The position numbers and the translations under genes are program-made. From Sweltsa coloradensis (Eukaryota; Arthropoda; Insecta; Plecoptera; Chloroperlidae): a stretch of 64,000 nucleotides of DNA. Below the pieces are notes generated by a model. It searched no databases, was not told the DNA's origin, and saw nothing but the letters and a program-made list of their open reading frames with translations. Of this stretch, positions 1 through 12,000 are shown piece by piece. Position 1 is the stretch's first letter, and each line of letters starts with the position of its first letter. The stretch is from the NCBI GenBank assembly GCA_024449915.1, contig JAMZAV010000064.1, forward strand, positions 682,001-746,000. The letters are read 5' to 3'.

Positions 1-525
1 TTCCGAGAATAAGGAAGTGAGTTCGGTTTCCATTAACCTAATTCGTTCGTTTTAAAGTTCCTTTGTTGGTTGGTTCCCCAGAGATATAAGAATTGGAAAG
101 AACTCTACTAATATGATTGAACAACTGTCCGCCAACTTTATCCGCCTTCAACTTTAATACTGCTTTCATTGTATTCTGTTCAATGATAGAGAATTGAAAA
201 TAGGATTAGCTTTTGTGTTTGGTGAGCGTTTCGTGCTACTTTTTGGAAACTTTCAAGGGATTTATGCGTTAGGCTATGTATAGACAAACAACTGTGAGTA
301 TTTACTATTGAACAATTATTAATAATTGATGTTTCTGAACGTTGTCATGGACGAATGTCTTCACTCAAAATATTATCTTGCAAAATTTGAGAACACCGAA
401 AAAGGTTTAATTTAAATACGAATTACATTCATTTCGTTGGGGAAGAAACCCCTCCCTCTCCCCCCCCCCCTACAAGGTTTAGGGAATCGTTAACATTCAA
501 ACCAATATCAAATTCCTTGAATTAG
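1..525. other. intergenic, no recognised feature
   Basis: AT-rich sequence with no ORF, repeat or motif I can support, apart from a short C-run near 460. Confidence 0.5.
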
Positions 526-890
526 TTGGATGAGCGAAGCGAAGACTTTAATTTATTGATGAAAATTTGAGGGGACCTTCGAAATCTCTTAGCTTAGATC
601 TGCCGGATACAACCAACGAAATATTTCTCATGAATATCGTACTTTTACGATTTGTTAGATTATTAACGCGATATTTTCGTGATATTTGGCCCGCGACCGG
701 GCAAACGGCTACTCCGATCTTGATGAAACTTTATAGGAACGTTTGAAATCACTGAACTTAGATATGTTATGATTTTATGGACAATCAAAGAAATACATCT
801 CATAGAAATCGTACTTTTAGGGCAACGATAATCAACCATAAAAGCTTATCCATCAACGCGACTGGAAAAGGCGTTAGCGAAGCGGCCTTG
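526..890 (+). mobile_element. Helentron-like non-autonomous element, copy A (degenerate)
   Basis: Starts TTGGATGAGCG followed by AAGCGAAGAC and ends with a degenerate form of the family 3' end: CATCAACGCG, a short loop, GCGTT, then GCCTTGT in place of CCTAGT. Internal sequence (GGGCAAACGGC, ATCTTGATGAAA, TCGTACTTTTA) matches the copies at 26415-27219 and 46664-47327. There is no coding capacity; the ORF reading through it is a shadow. Confidence 0.55.
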
Positions 891-1255
891 TTATTTCAAT
901 TAAATAATTGGAGAAAGAGAGGGGAGAGAGTCTGTTCACGCGTTATGCTCACATCACTCGAGACCACTCGGAAGGCTGTCGGTTCGATACTAACTACCGG
1001 CAATAGTGATTAAAGGGTTTTCCAAAGCAAATACTGGAATTGCGCCCCATAAAACAACCATTACGCGTTCCCTCCAATCTATCCCAAGGGTGTACCTGAG
1101 ATCCCCTTACAGAGTTTCTGCCAACGGCTCACCGAAACTACTATGAGATTTAGAGTACCTTGATGTGCAACCTGCAGTGGGAATCGTACTTCCGATGTAC
1201 CCATCCAGAAGATAACATTGTAAACTCTGTGTGTATGTGTAAAATATGAAGATTA
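891..1255. repeat. possible tRNA-derived SINE remnant
   Basis: GTCGGTTCGATACTAAC near 970-990 resembles a pol III B box followed by an old SINE body. No A box is convincing, so this is only a suggestion. Confidence 0.25.
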
Positions 1256-1865
1256 CTAGGAAAACGCTTAAGTCCCGCCGCGTTGTTGGATGAGCGTAAT
1301 TGGTGCATTGAGCTGCCATGTGTTATGCGGATTTTCTGTTGTTCTGTGAAAAAATCATTACTAAGTTAAGATTTTTTTTTAAATTAAATTAAATAAAAAA
1401 TTAACTTAAATTTTAAATTTTTTTAATTAATCGTAATTTTAAAAAAGGAAAAATCGTAATATTGAAATTTTCATAAGAAATAAATATTCGATTGCGCACA
1501 AATTTTACACGAATATATTAATTCACAAAATTAAGGTTCTGTGAAAAAATCATTACAATCGGATAAAGCATGTAGGTGTTGTAAGTCGAAGAAATTTTTA
1601 AAAAATCGAAAAAAATCGTAAAATTGCGACTTTCATGAGAAATAATTTTTCGATTGTGCTCAAAAACGTGAGAGTTCTAAGTTCAAAGATTTCGTAGACC
1701 TCCATAAAATTTCATCGCAATCGGAGTATCGGTTTAGCCGGAATCGTGTTAACAAACAGACAAAAATACAAAAAGAAAGGAAAAAAAAGAAAAAAAAAAC
1801 ATTCCGGATTTTTTTCTCCAGTGTAGTGAAATGGAATCTTCGCTTCGCTCGCTACGCTCATCCAA
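1256..1865 (-). mobile_element. Helentron-like non-autonomous element, copy B
   Basis: Read on the minus strand it starts TTGGATGAGCG at 1865. It ends CGCTCATCCAACAACGCG, a loop, GCGTT, then TTCCTAGT at 1256. The 5' TTGGATGAGCG therefore recurs inverted just inside the 3' hairpin. This is the asymmetric terminal inverted repeat plus hairpin plan of Helentrons. The internal phrase GTAATGATTTTTTCACA occurs twice in this copy. Copy E (60801-61418) is a homopolymer-swollen relative. Confidence 0.6.
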
Positions 1866-3977
1866 TTAGTTGATATATTTATTGTAAAGATAGAAAAATA
1901 AACGCGTTCAAGCCAATCTCTCAACGCGTGCGCTGGTTCCCGCTTGCCGCTGATGGGTTAATAACCACTCATACCGCTCAACCGCTCATAACCAGCTTCT
2001 ACCCTCCACCTGCGACGAGCAATAGAGGGCGTGACATGACTCACGCACACACTTGGAAGATACGTGTCGTTTACAAGGACTCGATTCGATATTAAATTCG
2101 ATTGTGGCGTCCCTTTTCTCAGCTGTTTACTATGTAGATTAGGCCTATATTCATTTTCCCGCATAAAACGAGACTTCTTTAGAGATTGGACTGATCAACA
2201 CTTTTATAATGGAACTTCCTCAAAACCAGATTTTATTCATAGCATTCGGGCAGAAACTAATTATATTTTGTATTTCGTTAATATTGTTATCTGAACAGTA
2301 TTTATAAAGTTATGACTGTGACTAGTACGTAATGTGTTATAGTTAAGAGCGTCAAAAAAACTATTCTGTTTACAATATTTAAAACTGTTTCACGCAGCCT
2401 GGTTCTAGCGAATCCATAAATACCTTATGTACCGTCTTGTAACATAGCCACACTATTTTGCATAAGAAATGTTGATTATTCTATTGTGATTTTAACTACA
2501 TTATTTGATATATTACATTGAAAGTGTGAGTTCTAGAAATCCACAACCTGGGATTGAGACCAGGCCCTCGATGATAAATCGATCATTTTGGATTGTTCAC
2601 GCATTGTCGTCAAAGAATTTCCAGCAAGTGTAATTCGTAATCCTTGAAATCCGACAAAGATCAGTGAACTTTGAGCTTTACGGACGTTGAAGCTAAACCG
2701 CAGCCGTTAGTAACGAGAATAGCATGGTTAACAATCAATTACTTGAACGTTTACGAGGTGGCGAACTTTGAGTATTTACGATATCGAGATAATTACTAAA
2801 ACAAAGCCAACGACTTGCGAAGTAGGCCACTTTAATTACACGTTTCCTCTTAGTTGTGGGCGTCTCAGTTTGTTAATTGCAAACCCTTTGTTACGCACGT
2901 TCTATCGGGCACAGCAAAATTAAATTACTATACTAAACAAGGTACATTATTTAAAGCTTGGGTTTTATTTCGCATGTGTATTTTTCCTTTAAATTAAACA
3001 ACACATTTAACTAAATAATAATTTATTTACACAAAATTAAAACTTAGTCGAGATGTATTTTGGTGTATTGTGTTTTCGACACAATTCTGATCTTCTGCAG
3101 TGGCGAGGTGTGTAGGTGCACAAACTTTTGACACTGTTTTTTTTTTAGTAGAATCAACATTCAACAATAACAAACGTATATTAATTTCTTCATTCATTTA
3201 TCCAAAAATGTTATGAAATCAAACTATTACGACCTCGAATAGCACTCGCCTAAACGTGTTATATTTCCATTATCAAAATTACTGACAACACCTAAATGAT
3301 TAATAAAATATGTATACACAATCTGTGAATGACAAAAAATATGTGGTCACCAAGACATTCAAGAAACCGTCTGCATCTGTAAACTAGAAATGGCGCGTTT
3401 TTGGTAAATTTTTAATAGACAGATTTTCATCCTTTCAGGCACCTCAAAAACGTGCAGCTAAAATGCGCAATTGTTTTTATGTAAGTGACCTTGGTTAATT
3501 GTTTTTTAGTGTGTTTCGTATTCTAAAATGATTCTGTTTCAAAACTTATGACTCCGGTCCTGATCCCCAATATCTTTATAAATTATATTAAATAATTCAT
3601 TTTACCGTGATAATACTACACCTGAACTATTTGACGACTAGCTATAATATTGTGTGTTACTTTCGTTTTTAGTCTGTAAATTTATTGTTTCCATATTTTA
3701 TAGAATTGTTTTACATCAATTATTTAACCTTTCATGTTTTATATACATTTTTATGTCATAAATTGAAGCTGTTTCAGTAGCCTATCACTTGTATTGTTGT
3801 TTGTCATAGTTTGATCTATTATGTTCTCATCACAAATGGTGAAATGAATCAAATATAAATAAAGGACTTGTGCAAGTAGAGTTTACCTAGAAGAATGGAA
3901 TTCCTTTGAGATGTTGATCTTGAAACTATACTCATTTACTCAAAAGGGAGGTTATTATTATTATGTACTAGGAACAA
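1866..3977. other. intergenic, AT-rich, no recognised feature
   Basis: No ORF with family resemblance, no TIR pair and no tRNA-like motif were found. It could hold 5' untranslated or early exons of the downstream USP gene, but I see none. Confidence 0.4.
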
Positions 3978-4878
3978 CAGTGGCGAAGCGTCGGGTAGGC
4001 ATTGAGACAGTGTCTACCCTATTTAAAAAAAAAAGAAGAAGAAAAATTATATTTTAAACGTACGCGGGCAAAGCAACGAATGAACGCGTTACCATTCTGC
4101 GCGGACGTGGACTATTTCCATGCCTGCAAGCTCTTGAGACAACTAGGATTCTGTCTCCGAGCCTTCCCCTCTTAGACCTATAACTCTATGGCCCAGCGCT
4201 TGTCCACTCCCCTCCACTTCCCCTCCTTCTTCGCAAATAGCATAGGCAAATGAGACATGTCTCCTCGCGCTTCAGCTCGTGTTTCGGCTGCATCGGCATT
4301 TTCAATTGTTGTGCGCATGGATACATTTGTTTCATTGTGCGTGAATAGGCTAAATGTTCCCGCCTTACAGGTTGAGTTGTTGTCATATTAACTGAGTGCT
4401 TCATCTCGAGTGTTCTTTGTTGGAGCAAGTATATGCTAAGTCTAATAATGATGAAGTCTGCAGTAGCTTTACTTCACATAGATAGATTTTAGCAAGTTTG
4501 ACTGCAGCTGAAAAATTGCTATATAGTTAAAGAAATTTCACTATAGGCCCTACAGCTATATTTGAGTATTGACTGAGGAAACAAGTTATAGATGCTTCAA
4601 TACAGGTATTCTGATTCTGACATGAATGCAAAAATCTAATAAGTAGGATCGACTTAAATTAAGTTTTTACTGTACAAAAACAACGATATTTCTGTATTGC
4701 TTTCAAACCACAACTTTTGTCTAGAACGCTCCAAACACATTCACAAAACCCGATTTTCAAAATTTTCGCCTGCGGCGCTAAAGTTGGGGGGCTCCGCCCC
4801 CCAAACCCCCTAGCTGTGTTAAATTTGTACCTGTGTCTACCAATGTCTACCCTGTAAAATAGTCACGCTTCGCCACTG
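3978..4878. mobile_element. hAT-like non-autonomous transposon (901 bp)
   Basis: Terminal inverted repeat CAGTGGCGAAGCGT at the left and ACGCTTCGCCACTG at the right, flanked by the duplication GGAACAA (3971-3977 and 4879-4885). The CAGTG start and the 7-8 bp duplication fit hAT. A GC-rich palindrome (GGGGGGCTCCGCCCCCC) lies near the right end. No transposase ORF is present. Confidence 0.8.
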
Positions 4879-5785
4879 GGAACAAAATAAGACTTCTAGG
4901 TGAGATGGGGGCAATTATTGATGCTCCTTTTGCAAGAAGAGGCAGACTGGCTACCATTTGATTCTCGTGCTACCGCTACGAGACAGTATGGAAGGAACTT
5001 CCTCTGGATCCTTCACCGTCAATGCATTTGAAATTGACAGCGTTGGCTCAAGCGTTAATCTCGAGAGCTACCTAGTTAGACACCTGAAGCGGGCATGCAT
5101 TGCAACCACAGCTGGGCAGGTTTCTCAAGAAAAAGTCCTATATCAAGATAAAAGGGTGACAATTCAATAAGTGCCAAAGATAACTTTTGGTAATTTATGT
5201 GATTTAGAATACATTATAACCTAGCCACCTAACCATCTTGATATAGTACATTTTCCGATTTTTTTTCGTTTACATTTTTCATGTTTTTTTTTATGTGTTA
5301 TGTGTTGTATCTGTAATTATCTTTTAAAAAAGTTTTTAACATTTACTTTGATGTTAAATACTTGTAAAATTGAACCGTGGTAAAATTCCGTCAAGTTTCG
5401 TTTAAATAACCCGGTTATATTGAAGTCGAAATTCAAAACTCGAAAGTAGTTGCTAAACTGACCACGCCGACAATCGTTTTGCCCAGCCTTTGTACCAAGG
5501 CCCGGCTAGTGTCCAAAATGGTTAATTGCTTGTCATTTCTTTGAAGTTTTCAATAATTGAGTCAATTTACGTAGGCCCTACTCTCGACCAATGTTGTAAA
5601 TAAGTGTATGTCCTTCATGAGTATTTTGCTTATTTCGTAAGTATTGTGTTGAAGGAACTAGGCCCTTGAATTCCTAAGTGAATTCATATTGAACTAAAAA
5701 GTGAGGTTATAAAGCCGGTGTCAGAAAGTCAAGAGACCACTTTAAGAGTTGGCCTAGGCTAGAGAGAAGAGAGGGCCTAGGCTAG
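4879..5785. other. no assigned feature; upstream of first visible USP exon
   Basis: A 70-codon open frame at 4958-5170 ends at a possible donor but matches no part of USP35/38 that I know, so it is not called. The N-terminal roughly 200 residues of the deubiquitinase should be encoded here or further upstream, and I could not find them. Confidence 0.3.
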
Positions 5786-6074
5786 GCCCTAACTTCTGCA
5801 ATATCTATCTGTGAATTCACCACGCTGTTCAACGAACAAAAACAATGGTCGCCTACGGGCGACAACGTTGGCCTAAACCAGCTTGCAAAAGCTGTGGTGA
5901 TACATCTTGCTGGGATGAAAATGCCAGACCCCGATCCAAAGAAGTTGGCGGCATTCACCGATCAAGTAGACCACACGGCATCCTTCCTAGCAAACCTGTG
6001 GTGTCATTCGGACAATCCCGAGAACTTGATGTTTGTTTGCCTCATGTTGGTTTACGAAGCCATTGCACAATCAG
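5786..6074 (+). CDS. USP38: USP35/38 exon (N-terminal helical region)
   Basis: Open frame reading [20 protein letters not shown], then [13 protein letters not shown] and [20 protein letters not shown]. It aligns with the USP35/38 segment CQQLVR...LLxxLW before the protease domain. The donor is CAG|GTGAGT in phase 1. The acceptor is uncertain: a TAG at 5783-5785 fits the frame, but the polypyrimidine tract is poor. Confidence 0.7.
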
Positions 6075-9000
6075 GTGAGTAGGTGCTAGGACCAAGGCCC
6101 TGTAGGCAGAACTCCTTCGGTTGAGGGGGTCCAACAGCTTTTTACGATGTTTTGTCTCGGGGAATCGTAGGTTAAGGAGAGGGGAGGGCGCAAAGCACGT
6201 ACATGTTTTACAATATGTAGTGCCTACTTGGTAGGCCTATTATATTTCATTTAACACCAACGCGCTTTACGCAAAACATCGCTAAAAGCATTTGGACCCC
6301 CCCCCCCAACCGAAGGAGAAGGGCCTAGGCCTAGGCTACTCTGTAGGCTACCATTGATCTAGGTCTAGTCCTACACATAGGCCTACAAGGAACCTCTTGT
6401 AACAGTGTGGTAGGCGGGCATAGCCTTCTCCTAGGACTCATATTGCTATTGCTAAGGATGTTGTTTTATATTAAAATAACATGAATAAAAACAATTACAT
6501 ACCTAGGCCTATCAACAAGGAGACCCTATTGTCTATGTACCCTAGGGTCTAGCCTAGGCCTAGGCCTAGTCACAATATTTAGACTTTGCCGTAGGGTAAC
6601 CAGCTGAAAGTTCGGCTAACCTAACGCAAGTTTTAGTAAAACCGGTCCATAGGCCTACCAACCAAAAAAGTTCCGAAACTATTAAAGCAACATTAGGGGC
6701 CTAACAATTTATCATAAAGGCGTTTGTTGAACCCAGCAGACCCACACTTTTTCAAATCTTTGGCTAGCTAGTAACTTGCTCAGACATTAGCTGAGCTGTG
6801 TAGACTCCACCTAGCATAGCAGTGGATTGAAGCCAACAAAATTAGGCTATATCAAGCAGGTTTACAATAGGCCTTGCCGCCTTGGCCTACTCTGCATCAT
6901 GTTTAGCTGCCCCTAACAATCAAAACCTGTTCCATCACCCGTTTTGGTAGATTATGTACTCAACGCATGTCATTGGTTGTGTACCGAATTTGGTTTGATG
7001 TTTATTACAAAGCCTTTAATTGTGGACCCATTACACACAGTCACACACGGTGGGGAGGTGGGCAGACACGTATTATATTTATAAGATCAAATTCATGAAA
7101 TAAGACTCTCAGGCCACAACCATATCAAAATGTAGGCCTAAGGCTTACAGTCTATGTATGGTAGATTACAACGATTTATTACTAGCACATTCCTTACAGA
7201 TAGTGTAATTCAAGATTGTAACGGGTCGCCTTCTGGCTGCTAAGTCATGTGTACGCTACCTGTAATTTAGCACTAGCGGTTAATATAATCTTCGGTGTTT
7301 CAGACTCTCCAAGTCCTGCTTTGGCTGCCGTACTCCAGAAAGTCCCAGAACAACTGGTCGCACCGATCGCACGGGGTCTGGTCGCGGAGCAGGGAGTAAC
7401 CCCGCCGGTCTGTCGCACACGCTGCGTGTGCTGTGCGATTGGCTGCGTCTCCGGCCTCAGGCCACACACCTCTCTTCGTGGGTGGTCGCCCTGGTCGATG
7501 CTCTGTGCAGCATGGGCAGGACAGACCTGCTGGCCCCGGTTGCGTCGGCCGCCGTGCCGCAGCTGATGATGGCTCTGTGCATGCCCGTGATGCGGCCCGG
7601 AGTCATGGCTGTCTTGAGACACCTGCTCAGGTTCTCTGACCGAACAGTTAACAAGGTGGGCTTTATTAGTTTTGTTTCTAATTACTATGCATTGCAAAAC
7701 TGGTATCTATGTAATACGTTGTGCCCCGTAAATAAAGTAGGCCTATTGATTTAAATAAAATTAACATTAATTAATTAGTTTCCAATGGTGATAAAAACAT
7801 GCACTTCAAACCCATGCCCTCCAAGTGTCATAGACTTTAGACCAGCACCCCAATCGTATTAGCCACCAACACCATAGACGACTAGTATTATACCTACAAG
7901 ACTCAACATACGGTAGGCCTACATAGGTACCGTAACTTTTGTTTTTACTCCGAAAGCTGTAGGCCCTAGAATATGCCATTTGCATACTTGAGCCATTCTG
8001 AAAGCTGTTGAATACAATAATCCTGGTGTTCCATAACATGATTTGTGAGCATATTCAGCATGCTCAATATGCCTGAGATTTTCACTTGATGAGCACTTTC
8101 AACAAGTGGGAGAATTGGTGTACTACAAGCATGCGCGCCTTGCCGAAACAACCATGCCAATGCTCAAGGCGTTCCGAAAGTATATCGTGATTATAGGCCT
8201 AGATACTTTAAGAGGGAGGGATAGTCGCAAAATTACAGGTTTTTCGTGATATCTCGAGAACGATGCAAAATATCTAAAAACTGATTGCAGATAGCACTGT
8301 GGTTTTTTTGGGAGAATTATATAGCCTGTACGAAAAAATATTGTAATGTGATACTTAATAAAGTTTTTTATTTGATAGGCCTATATTTGATTAATTAAAT
8401 GCATATCTTATACAAACCACACCGATTATTGTACCGTATTTGAATATTTTTTCTTGCATTATATTGCTCTAGCTGCTAGCAAAACCACAGAGCTGTCTGT
8501 AATCAGTTTTTAGATATTTTGCATCGTTCTCGAGATATCACAAAAAAACTGTAATTTCGTGTGGATTTAATTTTGCGACTATCCCTTCTCTTAACGTGCT
8601 AGAGAATGCCAGTACCAAGGCATATTCAACAGCTTTCGGAACGTACCCTTGCATGAAGCCAGAAATTTGTAGATCCCAAATAGATGTGGGACAAACTTGT
8701 GCAACAGGAACATATTGCCTACAAACAATATTATTTATTCTGTCTTATTACCATATACCGGGTAACCTACAAGCTGAATTAGAACTACTCCAGTTGTTGC
8801 TAAAAAAGCTGTCGATACATCAATTTCAATTTGTATTTATTAGCGTCCTATATAAAAAATCCTTTTACTGCATATAACAACTTGGCCCTTTTGTAGGATA
8901 TTTCCAATGTAGCCGTCGAGGTGGCACATATGATTAAAGCGATGGTCTAAAGCATATGGCTCTACAAAGACATGGGTTTGAATCCCACATAAGGCATGTT

Positions 9001-12000
9001 TTTTGTTGTAATCCTTCATCATTATCTATCACCAGTCACCACTCATTGTCTTGAATGTGCATTAATAGAGACATTAAGCAACAAAAGTCATCATCATCAA
9101 ATCCAATGTCCAGGTACCGTATTATTTATTAATATTGCTTGGTTGTTGTTTGTTCTTCTACAGGTTGCTGTGTTGGATAAAATTCCCGGTATTTTAGTAC
9201 AACTGAAGAAAGAGAACTCTGTGTCCAGTAGTGCATGTATCCAGTGGTTGGTTACACTGAAACAGGTATGCACAAGCACAACTTAACTAGGCCTATCTAA
9301 AGTGACTACTCATCACCAGTGTTGGGTCAGTTCTTCTTTAAAATCAACTTTTTAAAAGTTCAGTTCACAGCTCAAATAATGAACTTTTAAAAAGTTCAAG
9401 TTCTTTTAAAACCTAAAATTTTGTAAAGTTCAAGTGGGTCTAAAATATGAACTAAGTTCTTTTGTAAAAAAAACCTCTATTTTATTAAAGGCTGGCGTAA
9501 AATGAAGAAAAACACGAGTAAAAACAAGGGGTGTTCGAGTACCAAACTACTCGCGAGTTTGAGTCTTACAAAATTGTTGAGCTGTCTTTGATCAAGTTGA
9601 TGATTTGTACTACATTCTCGTCGACCAGCTTGTAAAATTATGGTAGATACTTAGCATTTTAGGCTTCCAAGAGTTCTTGCCGAATTAGTTGGCGTGCATC
9701 GTTTTAACTTCGTGAATCGTACGTGACCTTGTCGTAAACAGCTGAACGTGCGTCAACGTAGGCCTACGATGGAACAACGTTTGTTATTGTTTTTAAGCGT
9801 CGACGGCGGTGAGTCGACGGCTGCTCGACGCACGGAAAGAACTTTCAAATGAACTTTCTAAAACTGAAAAGTTCGTTCTCAAAAATAACTTTTAAAAGTT
9901 CAAGTTCATTCATTTAAAAAGGAGTAAGTTCACTGTAAAGTTCACAAAAAAAGAACGCGTTCACGAGAACGCGTTCTTTTTAAAAGTTCCTTCCCCAACA
10001 TTGCTCATCACTGACGAGTACGTATAAATAAAGTAGGCCTATATAATTGAGAAACGTTTTGAAAACCAATTTGTCACTTGCTTATTTGAAAATAAAAAAT
10101 TGTAATTTTGGATACCTGACCGTAACATCGACGGGTACCCGAGGAGGCATTTTCACTAATTTGTATTTTGTAATTTAATTCTGATTACAGGAATGTCCAG
10201 TTTATACTCCTGGAAAAGTGGGACTTACTAATCTAGGAAATACATGTTATATGAATAGTGTTCTACAAGCGCTCTTCATGACGGAACAGTGAGTACTTAA
10301 CCATAACATCATAGGCCCGACAGTTGCTAATTTCTTGCAATGTCGATATAAAAGTTAATTTGTTAAGTTCATGTTAGGTTCATATAGCAGTACCACCAAT
10401 GACATTCAATTAAATGCTAGACTCTCAGTAAGGCCGTGGGGAGCGTGCCAATTAGAAGCCACTTGAAAAGGGGAAAAACAGCCGTCTAAATTTACATAAA
10501 TTTGTACATATTTACGTACAGATGGCGGTGCCGCTCAACAACAAACACAACTCTACAGCCACTAAAATTGGCAAATTAGCCAACTAGATGAAGTAGGCCC
10601 TATCTATGTGGCAGTGAAATGATTTTCCCCTTTCATGATTGATGGCTTCTAATCAGCACGCTAGCGCTCAGGTTGAAGGATAGGAGACTGAGCGTCTAGC
10701 GCTTTGCTACACACAAAGCTTAATGTATGTCATTGAGTATCACAGACTTCCCTGTGGGCTAAATTGGCCTTGCTGTCAAGTGGATGACACTTCTTAGATG
10801 GTGTCTAGTACCCTACACTTCCTAGGTCTAATAACTAAGAGATGTGCAAAAATGGTGACAACGAAATTGCGAATTTTTTTAAAGTTGCAATAATCCCTTC
10901 AAATTCAGTTTGCACATGAATCTCATGAATTGTGATTGAATGGTACCAATTTCCAATTCGCGAAATTTTAGTTGATACCGCGAACTAGTGGCGAAATTAG
11001 CAATTATGTCCTTAAATGCGAATTAGGTCGCGAAATTTAAAAAAATAAAAAATTTCAAAGTTTTGGTGGAGGTGCCGGGTCGAAGTCGAAATTAAATTAA
11101 TACTTGCTGGTAGATATGGTGGAGGCGCCGGGTCATACAACGCGATTGTGAGATCTTAATAATCGTTTGAACGAGAGTAAGCTCAAAATACTTCAAATCC
11201 ATATCAAAAGACACATAAAAAATGCATAATTTCGTAAATTTGGTGGAGGTGCCGGGTAGACGAAATTAATTCTGGTAAAAACTTTCGGAAACTTTGAAAA
11301 CTGAAGGCTGAAATTGAGCTTAAAATTAAAACTGATTCTGAACTTCACTCTCATGAGCTTGTTTTTCTTTTAAATCATTAAAATCAATCAATCAATCAAT
11401 TTTTTTTTTTTTTTTTTTAGTTGTGCATGAGAAAATTGTGTTTTTTTGGTAAATCGCGACAAATCGCGAATTTTTATTTTTAAGGCGCGAATTTTCAAAC
11501 TTTAAAAAAACATTTTTGCACATCTCTACTAATAACTAATAAGAACTACAAATATTGACTAAGGGTATCTTACTCTCAACATTTCCTTGTTCAAATTATG
11601 TTGGGATAAATTATTTTATTTTATTAGGGTTGAGAGGTTACTTTGGGGACCAGGGTTACTCGTATCCTTTCTAAGGATTCAATCTTGTTTGGGTACGTTT
11701 GTGTGAAGTTAAACAACAAACAACACAGTAACGTAAATTCATCCAAATAAAAAGAAACTTTACAGTTTACGGAACTACCCATCTGTAGGCAGAACAAAAT
11801 TTGGCTCACAAATTAAACCACATTGGCTACTTCCATGACCTTGACCTTCTATTCATACAAATTTGCAATAGGCCTAGGCCTACTACTATAGCCTAGGTAG
11901 TTTGGTAGGTACCAATTTATGTCAGGATTTCCTGGTTTATTTAAAATTTAAATTCAAAAGTGGATGGGGACATTATGTGAAGGCCTTTTGTCAATCAATA

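Noticed and set aside
4958..5170. Possible first exon of the USP gene
   Set aside because: No similarity to the USP35/38 N-terminus and no convincing start context or phase.
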